Assembly (NCBI GenBank): GCA_050180235.1
Contig: JBFXEJ010000026.1
Span: forward strand, 1 to 55,065
Origin: JAABRU01 sp050180235
GTDB taxonomy: Bacteria; Desulfobacterota; Desulfobacteria; Desulfobacterales; Desulfococcaceae
Length of the DNA stretch: 55,065 bases
Direction of reading: 5' to 3'
Part shown: positions 18,190 to 26,940 of the stretch, one piece after another
Position numbering within the stretch: the stretch's first letter is position 1
How the letters are laid out: the number at the start of each line of letters is the position of its first letter
The notes under the pieces: model-generated
Told to the model about the DNA's origin: nothing
Database searches by the model: none
Seen by the model: the letters and a program-made list of their open reading frames with translations, nothing else
Position numbers and translations under genes: made by a program

Positions 18190-18583
18190 GCCGATAAATT
18201 CATATTCTCGGATTCGCTCCGGGCTTGGGCATTTTCCGGATGTATCTGTATCACATTTGCCGTAAAACCGCAACAGATTTGCTGTGTGTGCAAACAGAAG
18301 CGATGAAGAACATAACTGACCGTCATCCATCTTCACCGGAGCAGAAATTTTCCGGAGCGCAGATCCGGCGTGAAATGCCGTTATTCTGAGCGGATATCAG
18401 AGTTCTGTTTCAGCCTGTTTTGGCATTTCTTCAGAATTTTTTTGTTTACTGTTTTTAAGTTATACATGTTCTGCGCAGACAATCAAGAGAAAAATGGATC
18501 AGCAGTCCGAACCCGGAATGAACTTTTCTCTTTTTTAAGCAGTTGGTTCCCCGGGACTGAAAGTTCTGCCAAAAATTTTTGGT

Positions 18584-18735
18584 ATTGGGTCAAACCGGTT
18601 TATGATTCGGAAAAAACTCTCCCCGCCTCTGAGGGATGGGCGGGGGATGGTGGAAAAAATGTATAACTTCAGGGTATTCACCCCTGACCCACCCGCCGGG
18701 GAGGGAAATTTCAGAATAAACTGATTTGACACACT
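18584..18735. repeat. Terminal-inverted-repeat element, GGGTCAAACCGGTT family, degenerate copy 2
   Basis: The left end TTGGGTCAAACCGGTTTAT matches copy 1 at 18083. The right end, around 18716-18735, is a decayed inverse of it. The interior differs and holds CCCCGCC...GGCGGGG palindromes with GGGTGGGG/CCCACCC character, as if another repeat sits inside it. Confidence 0.5.
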
Positions 18736-19056
18736 ATCAAATTTTTGTATCCCGCTGCGCCTATATAAGTACCTCGTCATAACTTTTGTAATATATAGTG
18801 TCCACCGGTATAAACTGCGTTTTTGCCAACCCGTTTTTTTCCGGTCATTGCCTGCCGGAACCGGGAATCGGGTTCCTGAAAAAAAGCTCAGATTATACCG
18901 GTAGTGATTATATGCAGTGGCAGCTCCCTTTGCCTGTCCTTTGCCGGGGCAGCTACAGGGGGATTGCCCCTGCAGAAAATGTCAGAAAATTTTTGCGCAG
19001 GTACTTGTGTATGGGCAGCACCTGTCATTAAAAAAAAAGCGGATGCCGGTTTTTAC

Positions 19057-19085
19057 TTGACATATACTGAATTGCAAATTAGAAT
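19057..19085 (+). promoter_or_regulatory. Sigma-70-type promoter for the ffh operon
   Basis: TTGACA at 19057-19062 and TAGAAT at 19080-19085 are separated by exactly 17 bases. Transcription would start near 19092, leaving a leader of about 27 bases before the ffh ATG at 19119. This is the best-matching sigma-70 promoter I saw in the window. Confidence 0.75.
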
Positions 19086-19118
19086 TCAGGATTTAGTTTT
19101 ATACAGAATGGTGGGATT

Positions 19119-20450
19119 ATGTTCGACAATCTGAGCGGAAGACTCGAATCCGTATTCAAAAAACTCAAAGGTCACGGGAAATTAACCGAAAAAAACATTG
19201 AGGAGGGGCTCAGGGAAGTCCGCATGGCCCTTCTTGAAGCGGATGTCCATTTCCGGGTCGCAAAAAAATTCATCGCTGACGTAAAAGAACGTGCTCTGGG
19301 CCAGGAAGTTATGAAAAGCCTGACGCCCGGACAGCAGATGATCAAAATCGTCCGGGATGAACTGACCCGGCTCATGGGTTCAAGCCATGAAAAACTGAAT
19401 CTTGCCGGAACCAGACCCGTATCTATCATGCTGGTGGGACTGCAGGGATCAGGCAAAACTACGACAGCCGGAAAACTGGCCCTTTATCTGCGAAAAAACG
19501 GAGAAAAACCATATCTGGTGCCCGCTGATGTGTACCGGCCCGCTGCCATTGATCAGTTGAAGAAACTGGGTCAGCAGTTGGAGATTCCGGTTTTTCCGTC
19601 TGATGCAGGCATGGACCCGGCTGAGATATGCAGACTGGCCCGGACAAGTGCCCAGAAAGAGGGATGCAATATTCTTCTTCTGGATACTGCTGGACGTCTT
19701 CATATAGATGAAGAACTGATGGCGGAACTTGTCCGTATCCGTGACAGTGTTCATCCCTCAGACATACTGCTGGTAGCTGATGCCATGACCGGGCAGGATG
19801 CGGTCAATATTGCCAAAGCATTTGATGATGCTCTGGATATCGGAGGCATTATTCTCAGCAAAACCGATGGCGATGCACGGGGGGGAGCCGCTCTTTCCAT
19901 ACGGGCAGTTACGGGAAAACCCGTAAAATTCATCGGTGTGGGTGAAAAAACAAACCAGCTTGAACCTTTCCATCCGGACAGGATGGCCTCAAACATTCTG
20001 GGAATGGGGGATGTGCTCTCCCTGATCGAGAAAGCCCAGGAGATGGTGGATGAGGAAAAAGCCATTGAGCTGGAGACAAAACTCAGGAAAAACCGTTTCA
20101 CTCTGGAAGATTTCCGGGATCAGATGGTGCAGATCCGCAAAATGGGATCACTTACGGATCTCATTGGAATGATTCCGGGAATGAACAAAATGAAACAGTT
20201 GAAAAATCTTGATGTGGATGAAAGGGAACTGGTGCGCATAGAGGCGATTATCAATTCCATGACGCCCCAGGAACGGGCTCACCACGCTATTATCAACGGC
20301 AGCCGGCGCAGGCGGATTGCCAGTGGCAGCGGAACCCGTGTCCAGGATGTGAACCAGCTTTTGAAAAATTATACACAGGTCATGAAAATGATCAAAAAAA
20401 TCAACAAAGGCGGCATGCGCGGTTTGGGCCGGGGAATGCTGCCGTTTTAA
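19119..20450 (+). CDS. ffh: Signal recognition particle protein Ffh (SRP54)
   Basis: 443 residues, typical for bacterial Ffh. An N-terminal helical domain precedes the SRP GTPase: G1 GLQGSGKTTT (107-116), DVYRPAAIDQL, DTAGR and the TKxD-type SKTDGDARGG. The methionine-rich M domain (from about 300) includes GMIPGMNKMKQL and the RNA-binding SGSGTRVQDVNQLLKNY. Ffh binds the SRP RNA and delivers nascent membrane proteins to FtsY. It heads a nine-gene translation and RNA operon. Confidence 0.98.
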   Translation: MFDNLSGRLESVFKKLKGHGKLTEKNIEEGLREVRMALLEADVHFRVAKKFIADVKERALGQEVMKSLTPGQQMIKIVRDELTRLMGSSHEKLNLAGTRPVSIMLVGLQGSGKTTTAGKLALYLRKNGEKPYLVPADVYRPAAIDQLKKLGQQLEIPVFPSDAGMDPAEICRLARTSAQKEGCNILLLDTAGRLHIDEELMAELVRIRDSVHPSDILLVADAMTGQDAVNIAKAFDDALDIGGIILSKTDGDARGGAALSIRAVTGKPVKFIGVGEKTNQLEPFHPDRMASNILGMGDVLSLIEKAQEMVDEEKAIELETKLRKNRFTLEDFRDQMVQIRKMGSLTDLIGMIPGMNKMKQLKNLDVDERELVRIEAIINSMTPQERAHHAIINGSRRRRIASGSGTRVQDVNQLLKNYTQVMKMIKKINKGGMRGLGRGMLPF

Positions 20451-20475
20451 ATGTTTCGGAGGAAAACACACAGAC

Positions 20476-20730
20476 ATGCCAGTGAAAATCAGACTTGCCA
20501 GATATGGCGCGAAAAAAAGACCCTTTTACCGGATAGTCGTCGCAAACAGTGAAAGTCCCAGAGACGGCAAATATCTGGAATCAGTGGGAACCTACAATCC
20601 TCTGCTGAAACCGGCGGAAGTGAGGGTCAAAAACGAACGTGTGAAATATTGGATGGATCAGGGCGCAGTCCCTACGGATACAGTAAGAACTTTGCTGAAA
20701 AAGCAGGGTGTTTTTTCAAATCCGGCATAG
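20476..20730 (+). CDS. rpsP: 30S ribosomal protein S16
   Basis: 84 residues, standard length. The N-terminus MPVKIRLARYGAKKRPFYRI and the VGTYNPL and VKYWMDQGAVPTDTVRTLL segments are diagnostic. It follows ffh by 25 bases with GGAGG upstream. The order ffh-rpsP-KH-rimM-trmD-rplS is conserved in many bacteria. Confidence 0.98.
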   Translation: MPVKIRLARYGAKKRPFYRIVVANSESPRDGKYLESVGTYNPLLKPAEVRVKNERVKYWMDQGAVPTDTVRTLLKKQGVFSNPA

Positions 20731-20775
20731 CTGATCCCTCCCTGATTCTCAGCAACCAACAAAGGAGACAGATCT

Positions 20776-21006
20776 ATGAAAGAGCTGATCAGATATATTG
20801 CCCAGGCACTCGTTGACAATCCTGAACAGGTGACAGTGGAAGAAGTGGAGGGAAACCAGACGTCTGTACTGGAACTGAAAGTGGCAAAAGAGGATTTGGG
20901 AAAGGTTATTGGGAAACAGGGCAGGACAGCCAGAGCCATGCGCACCATACTGGGTGCTGCTTCTGCAAAAGTGAAAAAACGGACGGTGCTGGAGATTCTG
21001 GAATAA
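20776..21006 (+). CDS. khpA: KH-domain RNA-binding protein KhpA
   Basis: 76 residues, essentially one type II KH domain with the GxxG-type loop in VIGKQGRTARAMRTIL. KhpA binds RNA broadly, usually with KhpB/Jag, and links ribosome maturation with cell growth. The start follows AAAGGAGA. It sits between rpsP and rimM, its usual place. Confidence 0.95.
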   Translation: MKELIRYIAQALVDNPEQVTVEEVEGNQTSVLELKVAKEDLGKVIGKQGRTARAMRTILGAASAKVKKRTVLEILE

Positions 21007-21010
21007 TACC

Positions 21011-21520
21011 GTGTCAAAGAATAAGCATATTCTCATCGGAAGGATTGTGGGTGTCCACGGTATTAAAGGATGCCTCAGAATCTGTTCCTATGCAGAATCG
21101 GATGTCTTTTTTGCAGAGGGTTCTTCGGTTTTGCTGAAAAATTCCTCGGCGGAAATCTGTTCACATACCATCAGACAGTCTGCTCCGTATAAGCTGGGAC
21201 TTCTCCTGCATCTGGATGGAATCGAAGACCGGGACATGGCAGAAAGTCTGGTGGGTTCCGGCCTGTTTATCGAAAGATCTGCTTTGCCGCAGCCTGAAGA
21301 GGGAAGTTATTACTGGCACGATCTCATCGGAATTTCGGTTTTCGATGCGGAAAGCGGTTTTCTGGGAAAGCTGACAGCAGTGATGCCCACCGGAAGCAAT
21401 GATGTGTATGTCGTAAAAGACGGGAAAAAGGAAACCCTTGTCCCGGCACTTGTTTCGGTTGTAACCGGAATTGATCTGGAAAGTGGAACCATGCAGGTGC
21501 AACTGCCCGAAGGACTGTGA
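21011..21520 (+). CDS. rimM: Ribosome maturation factor RimM
   Basis: 169 residues with the RimM N-terminal beta-barrel (ILIGRIVGVHGIKGCLRI) and C-terminal PRC barrel (SYYWHDLIGISVF...NDVYVVKDGKKETLVPAL). RimM assists 30S assembly around S19. The start is GTG at 21011, four bases after the khpA stop, consistent with translational coupling. Confidence 0.95.
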   Translation: MSKNKHILIGRIVGVHGIKGCLRICSYAESDVFFAEGSSVLLKNSSAEICSHTIRQSAPYKLGLLLHLDGIEDRDMAESLVGSGLFIERSALPQPEEGSYYWHDLIGISVFDAESGFLGKLTAVMPTGSNDVYVVKDGKKETLVPALVSVVTGIDLESGTMQVQLPEGL

Positions 21521-21567
21521 AGATGAGACCGTATTGCAGCTCTGAAGTGCCGGGCACGGACTGAATA

Positions 21568-22353
21568 ATGGATTTTACCGTTGTCACCCTTTTCCCGGAA
21601 ATGTTTGACTCATTCCGGGAAAACAGTATTATCCGGCGCGCTGCTGAACAGGGAATCATATCCATAGCCACCGTGAATATCAGGGATTTTGCCACTGACA
21701 GGCACAGAACCGTGGATGACAGCCCATACGGGGGCGGCTGCGGAATGGTCATGAAACCCGAACCTCTGTCAGCGGCCATCCGTTCGGCAAAAGATGCGGC
21801 TCCCCTGTCAAAGACGATTCTGATGACGCCCCAGGGACGATGTTTTGACCAGAACCTGGCACAGCATCTGGCAGGAGAAAAATCGCTGATTTTTGTCTGC
21901 GGCAGGTATGAGGGAGTTGATGAACGGGTTTGCGGCCTGATTGATGAGGAAATTTCCATCGGCGATTATGTCCTTACAGGCGGAGAACTGGCGGTAATGG
22001 TCATCATTGACGCTGTGACCCGTCTGATACCCGGCGCTCTGGGCGGCGCTGATTCAGCGGCAATGGATTCTTTTTCAGCCGGTCTGCTGGAACATGCCCA
22101 TTACACACGGCCCGTGATATTTGAGGGGGAAAGCGTCCCGGAAGTGCTGCTTTCAGGGCATCATCAGGAGATTGACAAATGGCGGATGGAAAACGCTGTG
22201 ATTCGGACTTTTCTCAACAGACCGGATTTGCTGAAAAACAGGCAACTGGACATCCGGGAGATAAAGATTCTGAAAAAATGGTGTTCGGAAATTGAATCAA
22301 TTATTCAAACCCAGGCTTTACCTGGCCCTGATTCATTATCCGGTTGTCAATAA
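21568..22353 (+). CDS. trmD: tRNA (guanine-37-N1) methyltransferase TrmD
   Basis: 261 residues. The SPOUT fold signatures are clear: FTVVTLFPEMFDSF at the start, DDSPYGGGCGMVMKPEP, FVCGRYEGVDERV and the trefoil-knot SIGDYVLTGGELA. It methylates G37 of tRNAs and prevents frameshifting. Its last 62 bases overlap the next gene. Confidence 0.97.
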   Translation: MDFTVVTLFPEMFDSFRENSIIRRAAEQGIISIATVNIRDFATDRHRTVDDSPYGGGCGMVMKPEPLSAAIRSAKDAAPLSKTILMTPQGRCFDQNLAQHLAGEKSLIFVCGRYEGVDERVCGLIDEEISIGDYVLTGGELAVMVIIDAVTRLIPGALGGADSAAMDSFSAGLLEHAHYTRPVIFEGESVPEVLLSGHHQEIDKWRMENAVIRTFLNRPDLLKNRQLDIREIKILKKWCSEIESIIQTQALPGPDSLSGCQ

Positions 22354-22861
22354 AAACGGGCAGATCATTGCATCGGCTGTAACCAATCTGGATCTGCACG
22401 ATATTGCAAGAGCGGCCAGAACCTATGGTGTCCGCAGATTTTATGTGGTGACACCCCTGGAAGATCAGCAGGAACTGGTCAGACGGCTGCTGTCCCACTG
22501 GCTGGCGGGCGCTGGAGCGCAGTACAATCCAGCCCGGGGGGAAGCCCTGAAACTGATTCGCATATCGGATTCGCTTGAAACTGTGATGCAGGAGATTCAG
22601 ACACAGGAAGATCAAAAACCGGAAACAGTTGTCACCTGCGCAAAAGATCATCCCGGCAGTCTGGATTTCGGCAGGTTCCGGGAAATGCTGAATAAAGGGA
22701 AACCCTGTGTGCTGATATTCGGAACTGCATGGGGAATTGCCCCGGATTTCATATCAGCCGCTGATCATGTTCTGGAACCGGTCAGAGGGAATACGGATTA
22801 CAACCACCTTTCGGTCAGATCCGCAGCTTCCATCATACTGGATCGGCTGCTGGGCGGATAA
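22292..22861 (+). CDS. SPOUT-type RNA methyltransferase (PF09936-like) between trmD and rplS
   Basis: 189 residues. The sequence LYLALIHYPVVNKNGQIIASAVTNLD and the C-terminal LIFGTAWGIAP, followed by YNHLSVRSAASIILDRLLGG, fit the SAM-dependent SPOUT family found beside trmD in Deltaproteobacteria and Aquificae. The RNA target is not established to my knowledge. The start is a TTG at 22292 inside the trmD reading frame; no ATG fits, because homology begins only a few residues into this frame. The 62-base overlap suggests coupled translation. Confidence 0.85.
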   Translation: MNQLFKPRLYLALIHYPVVNKNGQIIASAVTNLDLHDIARAARTYGVRRFYVVTPLEDQQELVRRLLSHWLAGAGAQYNPARGEALKLIRISDSLETVMQEIQTQEDQKPETVVTCAKDHPGSLDFGRFREMLNKGKPCVLIFGTAWGIAPDFISAADHVLEPVRGNTDYNHLSVRSAASIILDRLLGG

Positions 22862-22959
22862 AGAATATGCTGCCCTTTCTGGGGAACTCGGCACAAAAGC
22901 GGAGACTTGGCAGGGCAATAACGGATAAGACAGAAAGCATTTTAAAAGAGGAATTTATA

Positions 22960-23313
22960 ATGAAAACACTTGGCAATATTGAAAGAGAAATGATGCGCCT
23001 GGATCTGCCTGATTTCATTCCGGGAGATACTATCCGGGTGCATGTGAAAATCAAAGAGGGTGAAAAAGAGCGCATCCAGGCATTTGAGGGTGTTGTCATC
23101 AGCAAACGCAAAGGCATGATCAATGCCTCGTTTACTGTAAGGAAAGTTTCCTACGGTGTGGGTGTTGAACGTATCTTCCCCCTCCATTCGCCTTCCATTG
23201 ACCGGATTGAAGTGGTCACCAAAGGCCGGGTCCGCCGTTCCAAGATATACTATCTGCGGAACCTGCGCGGCAAGGCGGCACGGATTAAAGAGCGCAAATT
23301 TGTGAACGCATAG
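22960..23313 (+). CDS. rplS: 50S ribosomal protein L19
   Basis: 117 residues, standard length, with FIPGDTIRVHVKIKEGEKER, FEGVVISKRKG and the C-terminal SKIYYLRNLRGKAARIKER signature. The start at 22960 follows AAAAGAGGAA. An in-frame extension to 22867 has no family support. Confidence 0.98.
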   Translation: MKTLGNIEREMMRLDLPDFIPGDTIRVHVKIKEGEKERIQAFEGVVISKRKGMINASFTVRKVSYGVGVERIFPLHSPSIDRIEVVTKGRVRRSKIYYLRNLRGKAARIKERKFVNA

Positions 23314-23317
23314 GCAG

Positions 23318-23932
23318 ATGCCCTTTTCCATGCGGACATTTGAAGAAGAAGCCCGGAATATGGGCTTTGCAAGGATTGCAGGAACAGACGAGGCCGGCCG
23401 GGGCCCGCTGGCCGGCCCGGTTGTTTCCGCCGCAGTTGTTCTTCCCCCCGCGTTTTCCGATTCCAGGATTACAGATTCCAAAAAACTCACTCCGAAAAAA
23501 AGAGATTTGCTCTATGATCTGATTTCAGAACATGCCGAGGGTATCGGCATCGGCATTGTAGAATCCGGAGAAATTGATCGCATCAATATTCTGCAGGCTT
23601 CGCTGAAATCCATGTATCTGGCCGTGAAAAAACTCTCTCCCCATCCGGATTATCTGCTTATTGACGGAAAATTTACCATACCTTTCTGTGATCTGCCCCA
23701 GAAAGCTGTGATCAGAGGAGACAGTCTGAGCATTTCCATTGCAGCGGCTTCCATTATTGCCAAAGTCACACGGGATCGTCTGATGATGCAGTACCATGAA
23801 ACCTGGCCGCAGTACGGCTTTTGTGTTCACAAAGGCTATCCCACCAAAACTCACAGAGATGCTGTGGCAAAATTTGGCCCATGCCCCATTCACCGTGTCA
23901 CTTTCAGGGGAGTGAGGGAATATGTCAGATGA
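23318..23932 (+). CDS. rnhB: Ribonuclease HII
   Basis: 204 residues. The first catalytic block is GTDEAGRGPLAGPVVSAAVV (Asp-Glu pair), followed by DSKKLTPKKRD, LLIDGKF and the ASIIAKVTRDRLM block. It removes ribonucleotides misinserted in DNA and RNA-DNA hybrids. It starts four bases after rplS and overlaps yraN by 11 bases. Confidence 0.96.
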   Translation: MPFSMRTFEEEARNMGFARIAGTDEAGRGPLAGPVVSAAVVLPPAFSDSRITDSKKLTPKKRDLLYDLISEHAEGIGIGIVESGEIDRINILQASLKSMYLAVKKLSPHPDYLLIDGKFTIPFCDLPQKAVIRGDSLSISIAAASIIAKVTRDRLMMQYHETWPQYGFCVHKGYPTKTHRDAVAKFGPCPIHRVTFRGVREYVR

Positions 23933-24293
23933 TCGCCGGCAGTTCGGTCAGGACAGCGAAGCACTTGCAGCAGAACTGCTCTGTCAGAAGGGATATGAGA
24001 TTATTGATCGGAACTGGCGGACAAAGGAGGGGGAGATTGATATTGTCGCAAAAGACGGGGAAACCCTTGTGTTTGTGGAAGTCAAAGCACGGAGAAGCCG
24101 GGGTTTCGGGCATCCCAAATATGCAGTCAACCAAAAAAAGCAGCAGAAACTGTCTCTGACAGCTCTGTCTTATCTCAAAATGACCTCCCAGTTGCATTCA
24201 AAAGCCAGATTTGATGTTGTGACACTTATTTCCGCAGGAAACTGCCCGGAGATTGAAATTGTCAGAAATGCCTTTGAATTTTACTGTATGTGA
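23922..24293 (+). CDS. YraN/UPF0102-family putative endonuclease
   Basis: 123 residues with the restriction-endonuclease-like core GEDS/GQDSEALAAELL, DRNWRTKEGEIDIVAKDGETLVFVEVKAR, giving Glu, Asp and ExK metal-ligand positions. The family almost always sits beside rnhB and is thought to act on branched or recombining DNA, but its role is not firmly known. This is the last gene of the ffh operon; a strong hairpin follows 160 bases downstream. Confidence 0.9.
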   Translation: MSDDRRQFGQDSEALAAELLCQKGYEIIDRNWRTKEGEIDIVAKDGETLVFVEVKARRSRGFGHPKYAVNQKKQQKLSLTALSYLKMTSQLHSKARFDVVTLISAGNCPEIEIVRNAFEFYCM

Positions 24294-24394
24294 GAATATC
24301 AGCAGATTGGAAAGTTTCCGGAGGAGTGCAAAAGGTCCATTTCCGCATTCCGTAAAATCTCTGAAAATTTTTCGATCTGCTGAAAATATGTCTG

Positions 24395-24549
24395 ATACCA
24401 AATCGCCATTGAAAAGATGCTTATAAGCAGGCAAACAGAAGTTTCCGTGTATAAAAAAAACCGGATTTTTCCGAAAAATCCGGTTTTTCTGACAGGCGCA
24501 GCGATGGAAAAACTGACAATATTGTATCAGGTCAATAGCGAATCGGTAT
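24395..24549. repeat. Terminal-inverted-repeat element, ATACC.ATTC..CATTGA family, copy a
   Basis: The left end ATACCAAATCGCCATTGA (24395) faces the right end TCAATAGCGAATCGGTAT (24532-24549), 15 of 18 bases complementary. A perfect CCGG hairpin lies inside it. Together with the copy at 24620 it fills most of the 574-base gap between yraN and pit. That gap holds no gene I can support. Confidence 0.6.
24456..24488 (+). terminator. Strong hairpin with A/T flanks downstream of the ffh-yraN operon
   Basis: A perfect 15-base stem (AAAAACCGGATTTTT / AAAAATCCGGTTTTT) closes on ccg and ends in a T run, so it can serve as a Rho-independent terminator in either direction. The same hairpin occurs at 48977 and 49861 after maf and queH, and in inverted form at 163. 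Confidence 0.65.
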
Positions 24550-24619
24550 GAAAGGCAGACCTATCTGTCATTTCTTAGAAAATAAGGTGGCGGGCTAAAA
24601 ACGGAATGAATAACCTGTA

Positions 24620-24788
24620 ATACCAATTCTCCATTGAATTTATAAATTTATTTTCCGCAGAGATCACAGAGGACTGCAAAGAGAACACAGAAAAAAAGAA
24701 TTTTTCCTCTGTGTTCTCTGTGGTTTTTTCTCTCTGTGTTCTCTGTGGGAAACCGAATCATAAGTATACTTTCAATGGCGAACCGGTA
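24620..24788. repeat. Terminal-inverted-repeat element, ATACC.ATTC..CATTGA family, copy b
   Basis: Ends ATACCAATTCTCCATTGAA and TTCAATGGCGAACCGGTA (14 of 18 complementary) flank an internal palindrome of reiterated CTCTGTGTTCTCTGTGG and its complement. The right end lies 80 bases before the pit start. Confidence 0.7.
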
Positions 24789-24867
24789 TAAGATTTATCC
24801 ACAGGTTTTTGTCACACCGGATTTGGAAAACGGATTTGATCTGCTGCCGGAAAAATAAGGGAAAAAA

Positions 24868-26094
24868 ATGCCAGAATACAGTTCCGTACTGATTATCGGT
24901 TATATTTTCGGATTTTACATGGCCTGGAATATCGGGGCCAATGATGTGGCAAATTCCATGGCCTCCGCGGTCGGGGCAAAAGCCATTACCATCCGTCAGG
25001 CCATATTCATTGCCGGAATTCTGAATATTGTCGGAGCCGTCCTTCTCGGTTCCCATGTAACCAACACCATCCGTCAGGGAATTGTCGCCACCCATGTTCT
25101 TAATGACCCGCATGTGGCACTGATGGGTGCTTTGTCCGCTTTGCTGGCCTCGGCACTTTGGGTGTCCTTTGCCACATGGAAATCCCTGCCGGTTTCCACC
25201 ACCCATTCCATTGTGGGGGCTATGGTCGGATTCGGTATCATGGCAGGCGGTTTTTCGGTAATCAAATGGGGCAATCTCGGAAGCGTGGTGCTGAGCTGGA
25301 TTATTTCCCCTTTTTTCAGCATGATCATTGCATTCGTTATGTTCAAAACCATCGTGAAACTGATTCTCTCTAACTGGGATCCCTATGCGCGCGCCCTGAA
25401 ACTCTCCCCTATCTTCATCGGTCTTGCTGTTTTCATCGTGGTGCTGTCCTTTGTGTTCAAAACCCCTCTCGGCACCAGACTTGCTCTGAGTACGCCGACA
25501 GCACTGCTTATTGCCGTCATGCTGTCCGTCTTGCTGGGCCTGCTATGTTCTTTTCTGATCAAACGTTATATTGATGAAACCCTGGCGGATGGTGTGGAAG
25601 AAATTTTCAGACGCATTCAGATCGGTACGTCCTGCTATGTAGCACTGGCCCAGGGAGCCAATGATGTGGCAAACGCCATCGGGCCTTTGGCAATGATCTG
25701 GTTTCTGGTAAAAACCGGAAATCTGGGGGACACGGTTCCGGTTCCCCTGTTTCTTCTTCTCTTTGGGGGTGTCGGCATTGCCTGCGGTATTGCCATGGCC
25801 GGACACCGGGTTATGGACACACTGGGAAACAAAATCACCTCGTTGACCAATACCCGCGGTTTTTCTGTGGATTTTGCTGCGGCCACGACTGTGCTGCTGG
25901 CATCAAAACTGGGGCTGCCGGTTTCCACAACCCATGCGGCTGTGGGAGGCGTAATGGGTGTTGGCATTGCACACGGTTTTGAAGCCGTAAATTTCAGAAT
26001 TGTTTTCCAGATCGTCATTTACTGGATTCTGACCGTACCTGCGGCAGCACTGACCAGTATGCTGATATACAAACTATTGGAATATATTATATAA
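24868..26094 (+). CDS. Inorganic phosphate transporter, Pit family
   Basis: 408 residues with about ten membrane helices and two PHO-4 signature repeats: MAWNIGANDVANSMASAVGAKA near the N-terminus and ALAQGANDVANAIGPLA in the second half, plus two LPVSTTHA/S motifs. Such carriers move metal-phosphate with H+ or, in related types, Na+ or sulfate. The DUF47 gene directly downstream is the classic partner of Pit. Related proteins can carry sulfate, so phosphate is a family-based assignment. Confidence 0.92.
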   Translation: MPEYSSVLIIGYIFGFYMAWNIGANDVANSMASAVGAKAITIRQAIFIAGILNIVGAVLLGSHVTNTIRQGIVATHVLNDPHVALMGALSALLASALWVSFATWKSLPVSTTHSIVGAMVGFGIMAGGFSVIKWGNLGSVVLSWIISPFFSMIIAFVMFKTIVKLILSNWDPYARALKLSPIFIGLAVFIVVLSFVFKTPLGTRLALSTPTALLIAVMLSVLLGLLCSFLIKRYIDETLADGVEEIFRRIQIGTSCYVALAQGANDVANAIGPLAMIWFLVKTGNLGDTVPVPLFLLLFGGVGIACGIAMAGHRVMDTLGNKITSLTNTRGFSVDFAAATTVLLASKLGLPVSTTHAAVGGVMGVGIAHGFEAVNFRIVFQIVIYWILTVPAAALTSMLIYKLLEYII

Positions 26095-26194
26095 AAATTT
26101 TTAATGATGAATGGTTAATGATGAATGATGAATATTTCGGTATCAGATATTCAACATTCATCATTCAACATTGTTAAAATAACGGAGGTTTTAA

Positions 26195-26866
26195 ATGCGC
26201 ATACCGCTTTTGTCTTTGTTTACCACGGCTTCCCCCTTTGACGGGCTTCAGGAACATGCGGAAAAAGTGAAGGAATGTGCCTGGGTTTTCCAGCATGCCA
26301 TAGAATGCCACATCGTTCGCAAATGCACTACCTTTCAGGGATTGCGGGGCGAGGTTATCCGGATGGAGGAGGAGGCTGATGTGATTAAGCGGCGTATCCG
26401 GGGCCATCTTCCTGTGGGAACCCTGATGCCGGTGGACAAATTTCAGTTGTTCCTTTATCTTCGGGAGCAGGACAGCGTTCCGGATGCTTTGGAAGATGCT
26501 CTGGACTTGATATCCTACCGCGAAGAGCCGGGAATTCCGGAAAAATATCAGAAAGAGTTTCTTCTTCTCATTGATGCGGTCATTGATCCCATTGACGAAC
26601 TGAGCCGCATGGTGACAGAAGCCAGGACATATTTCAAAAATTATTCGGAAAAACAGCGGACCGTTGTCAAAGACATTATCCGGAATATCCGAAAACAGGA
26701 ACATGATGCAGATAAGATAGAAGATATGCTGAAAAGGAAGATATTTCAGACAGAACCCGATCCGGTGACTGTGTTTCATCTGATCCGTCTGGCCGAAATT
26801 CTGGGATCCATTGCAGACCATGCGGAAAATGCCGGTGATATGATGCGGGCCATGCTTTCACGCTGA
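26195..26866 (+). CDS. DUF47 (PhoU-like) Pit accessory protein
   Basis: 223 residues, all-helical, with the DUF47 features LRGEVIRMEEEADVIKRRIRGHL and IRKQEHDADKIEDMLKRKIF, and a C-terminal IADHAENAGDMMRAML. Members regulate or stabilise Pit carriers. It lies 100 bases downstream of pit; the spacer consists of reiterated ATGATGAATG and its inverse. ATG follows CGGAGG. A terminator hairpin starts at its stop codon. Confidence 0.92.
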   Translation: MRIPLLSLFTTASPFDGLQEHAEKVKECAWVFQHAIECHIVRKCTTFQGLRGEVIRMEEEADVIKRRIRGHLPVGTLMPVDKFQLFLYLREQDSVPDALEDALDLISYREEPGIPEKYQKEFLLLIDAVIDPIDELSRMVTEARTYFKNYSEKQRTVVKDIIRNIRKQEHDADKIEDMLKRKIFQTEPDPVTVFHLIRLAEILGSIADHAENAGDMMRAMLSR

Positions 26867-26893
26867 ACAGGGGAAAAATATTTCCCCCTGTTC
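26865..26893. terminator. Bidirectional terminator hairpin between DUF47 and the MoxR-type ATPase
   Basis: GAACAGGGG (26865-26873) pairs with CCCCTGTTC (26885-26893), extended by AAA/TTT. It overlaps the TGA stop of the DUF47 gene and lies between two convergent genes. Confidence 0.65.
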
Positions 26894-26940
26894 TTTCCGC
26901 ATAAAAACCTTTTCCCTGCTCGCTCCGGTTTTTCCGGTAA

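Larger units (their letters stand above)
18056..19118. other. Long repeat-rich intergenic region upstream of ffh
   Basis: More than 1 kb without a supported gene. It contains two copies of a GGGTCAAACCGGTT inverted-repeat element (18083-18189 and 18584-18735) and a short CAGGGG...CCCCTG hairpin near 18955. The sigma-70 promoter for the ffh operon lies at its right end. I looked for an SRP RNA here, given the adjacent ffh, and did not find its conserved GGAAGG-type apical loop. Confidence 0.5.

Noticed and set aside
18780..19050. SRP RNA gene upstream of ffh
   Set aside because: The conserved apical GGAAGG/GCAGC-type loop and surrounding helix could not be found on either strand.
24620..24788. 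Insertion sequence with its own transposase
   Set aside because: Only short inverted ends and internal repeats; no transposase frame here or elsewhere in the window.
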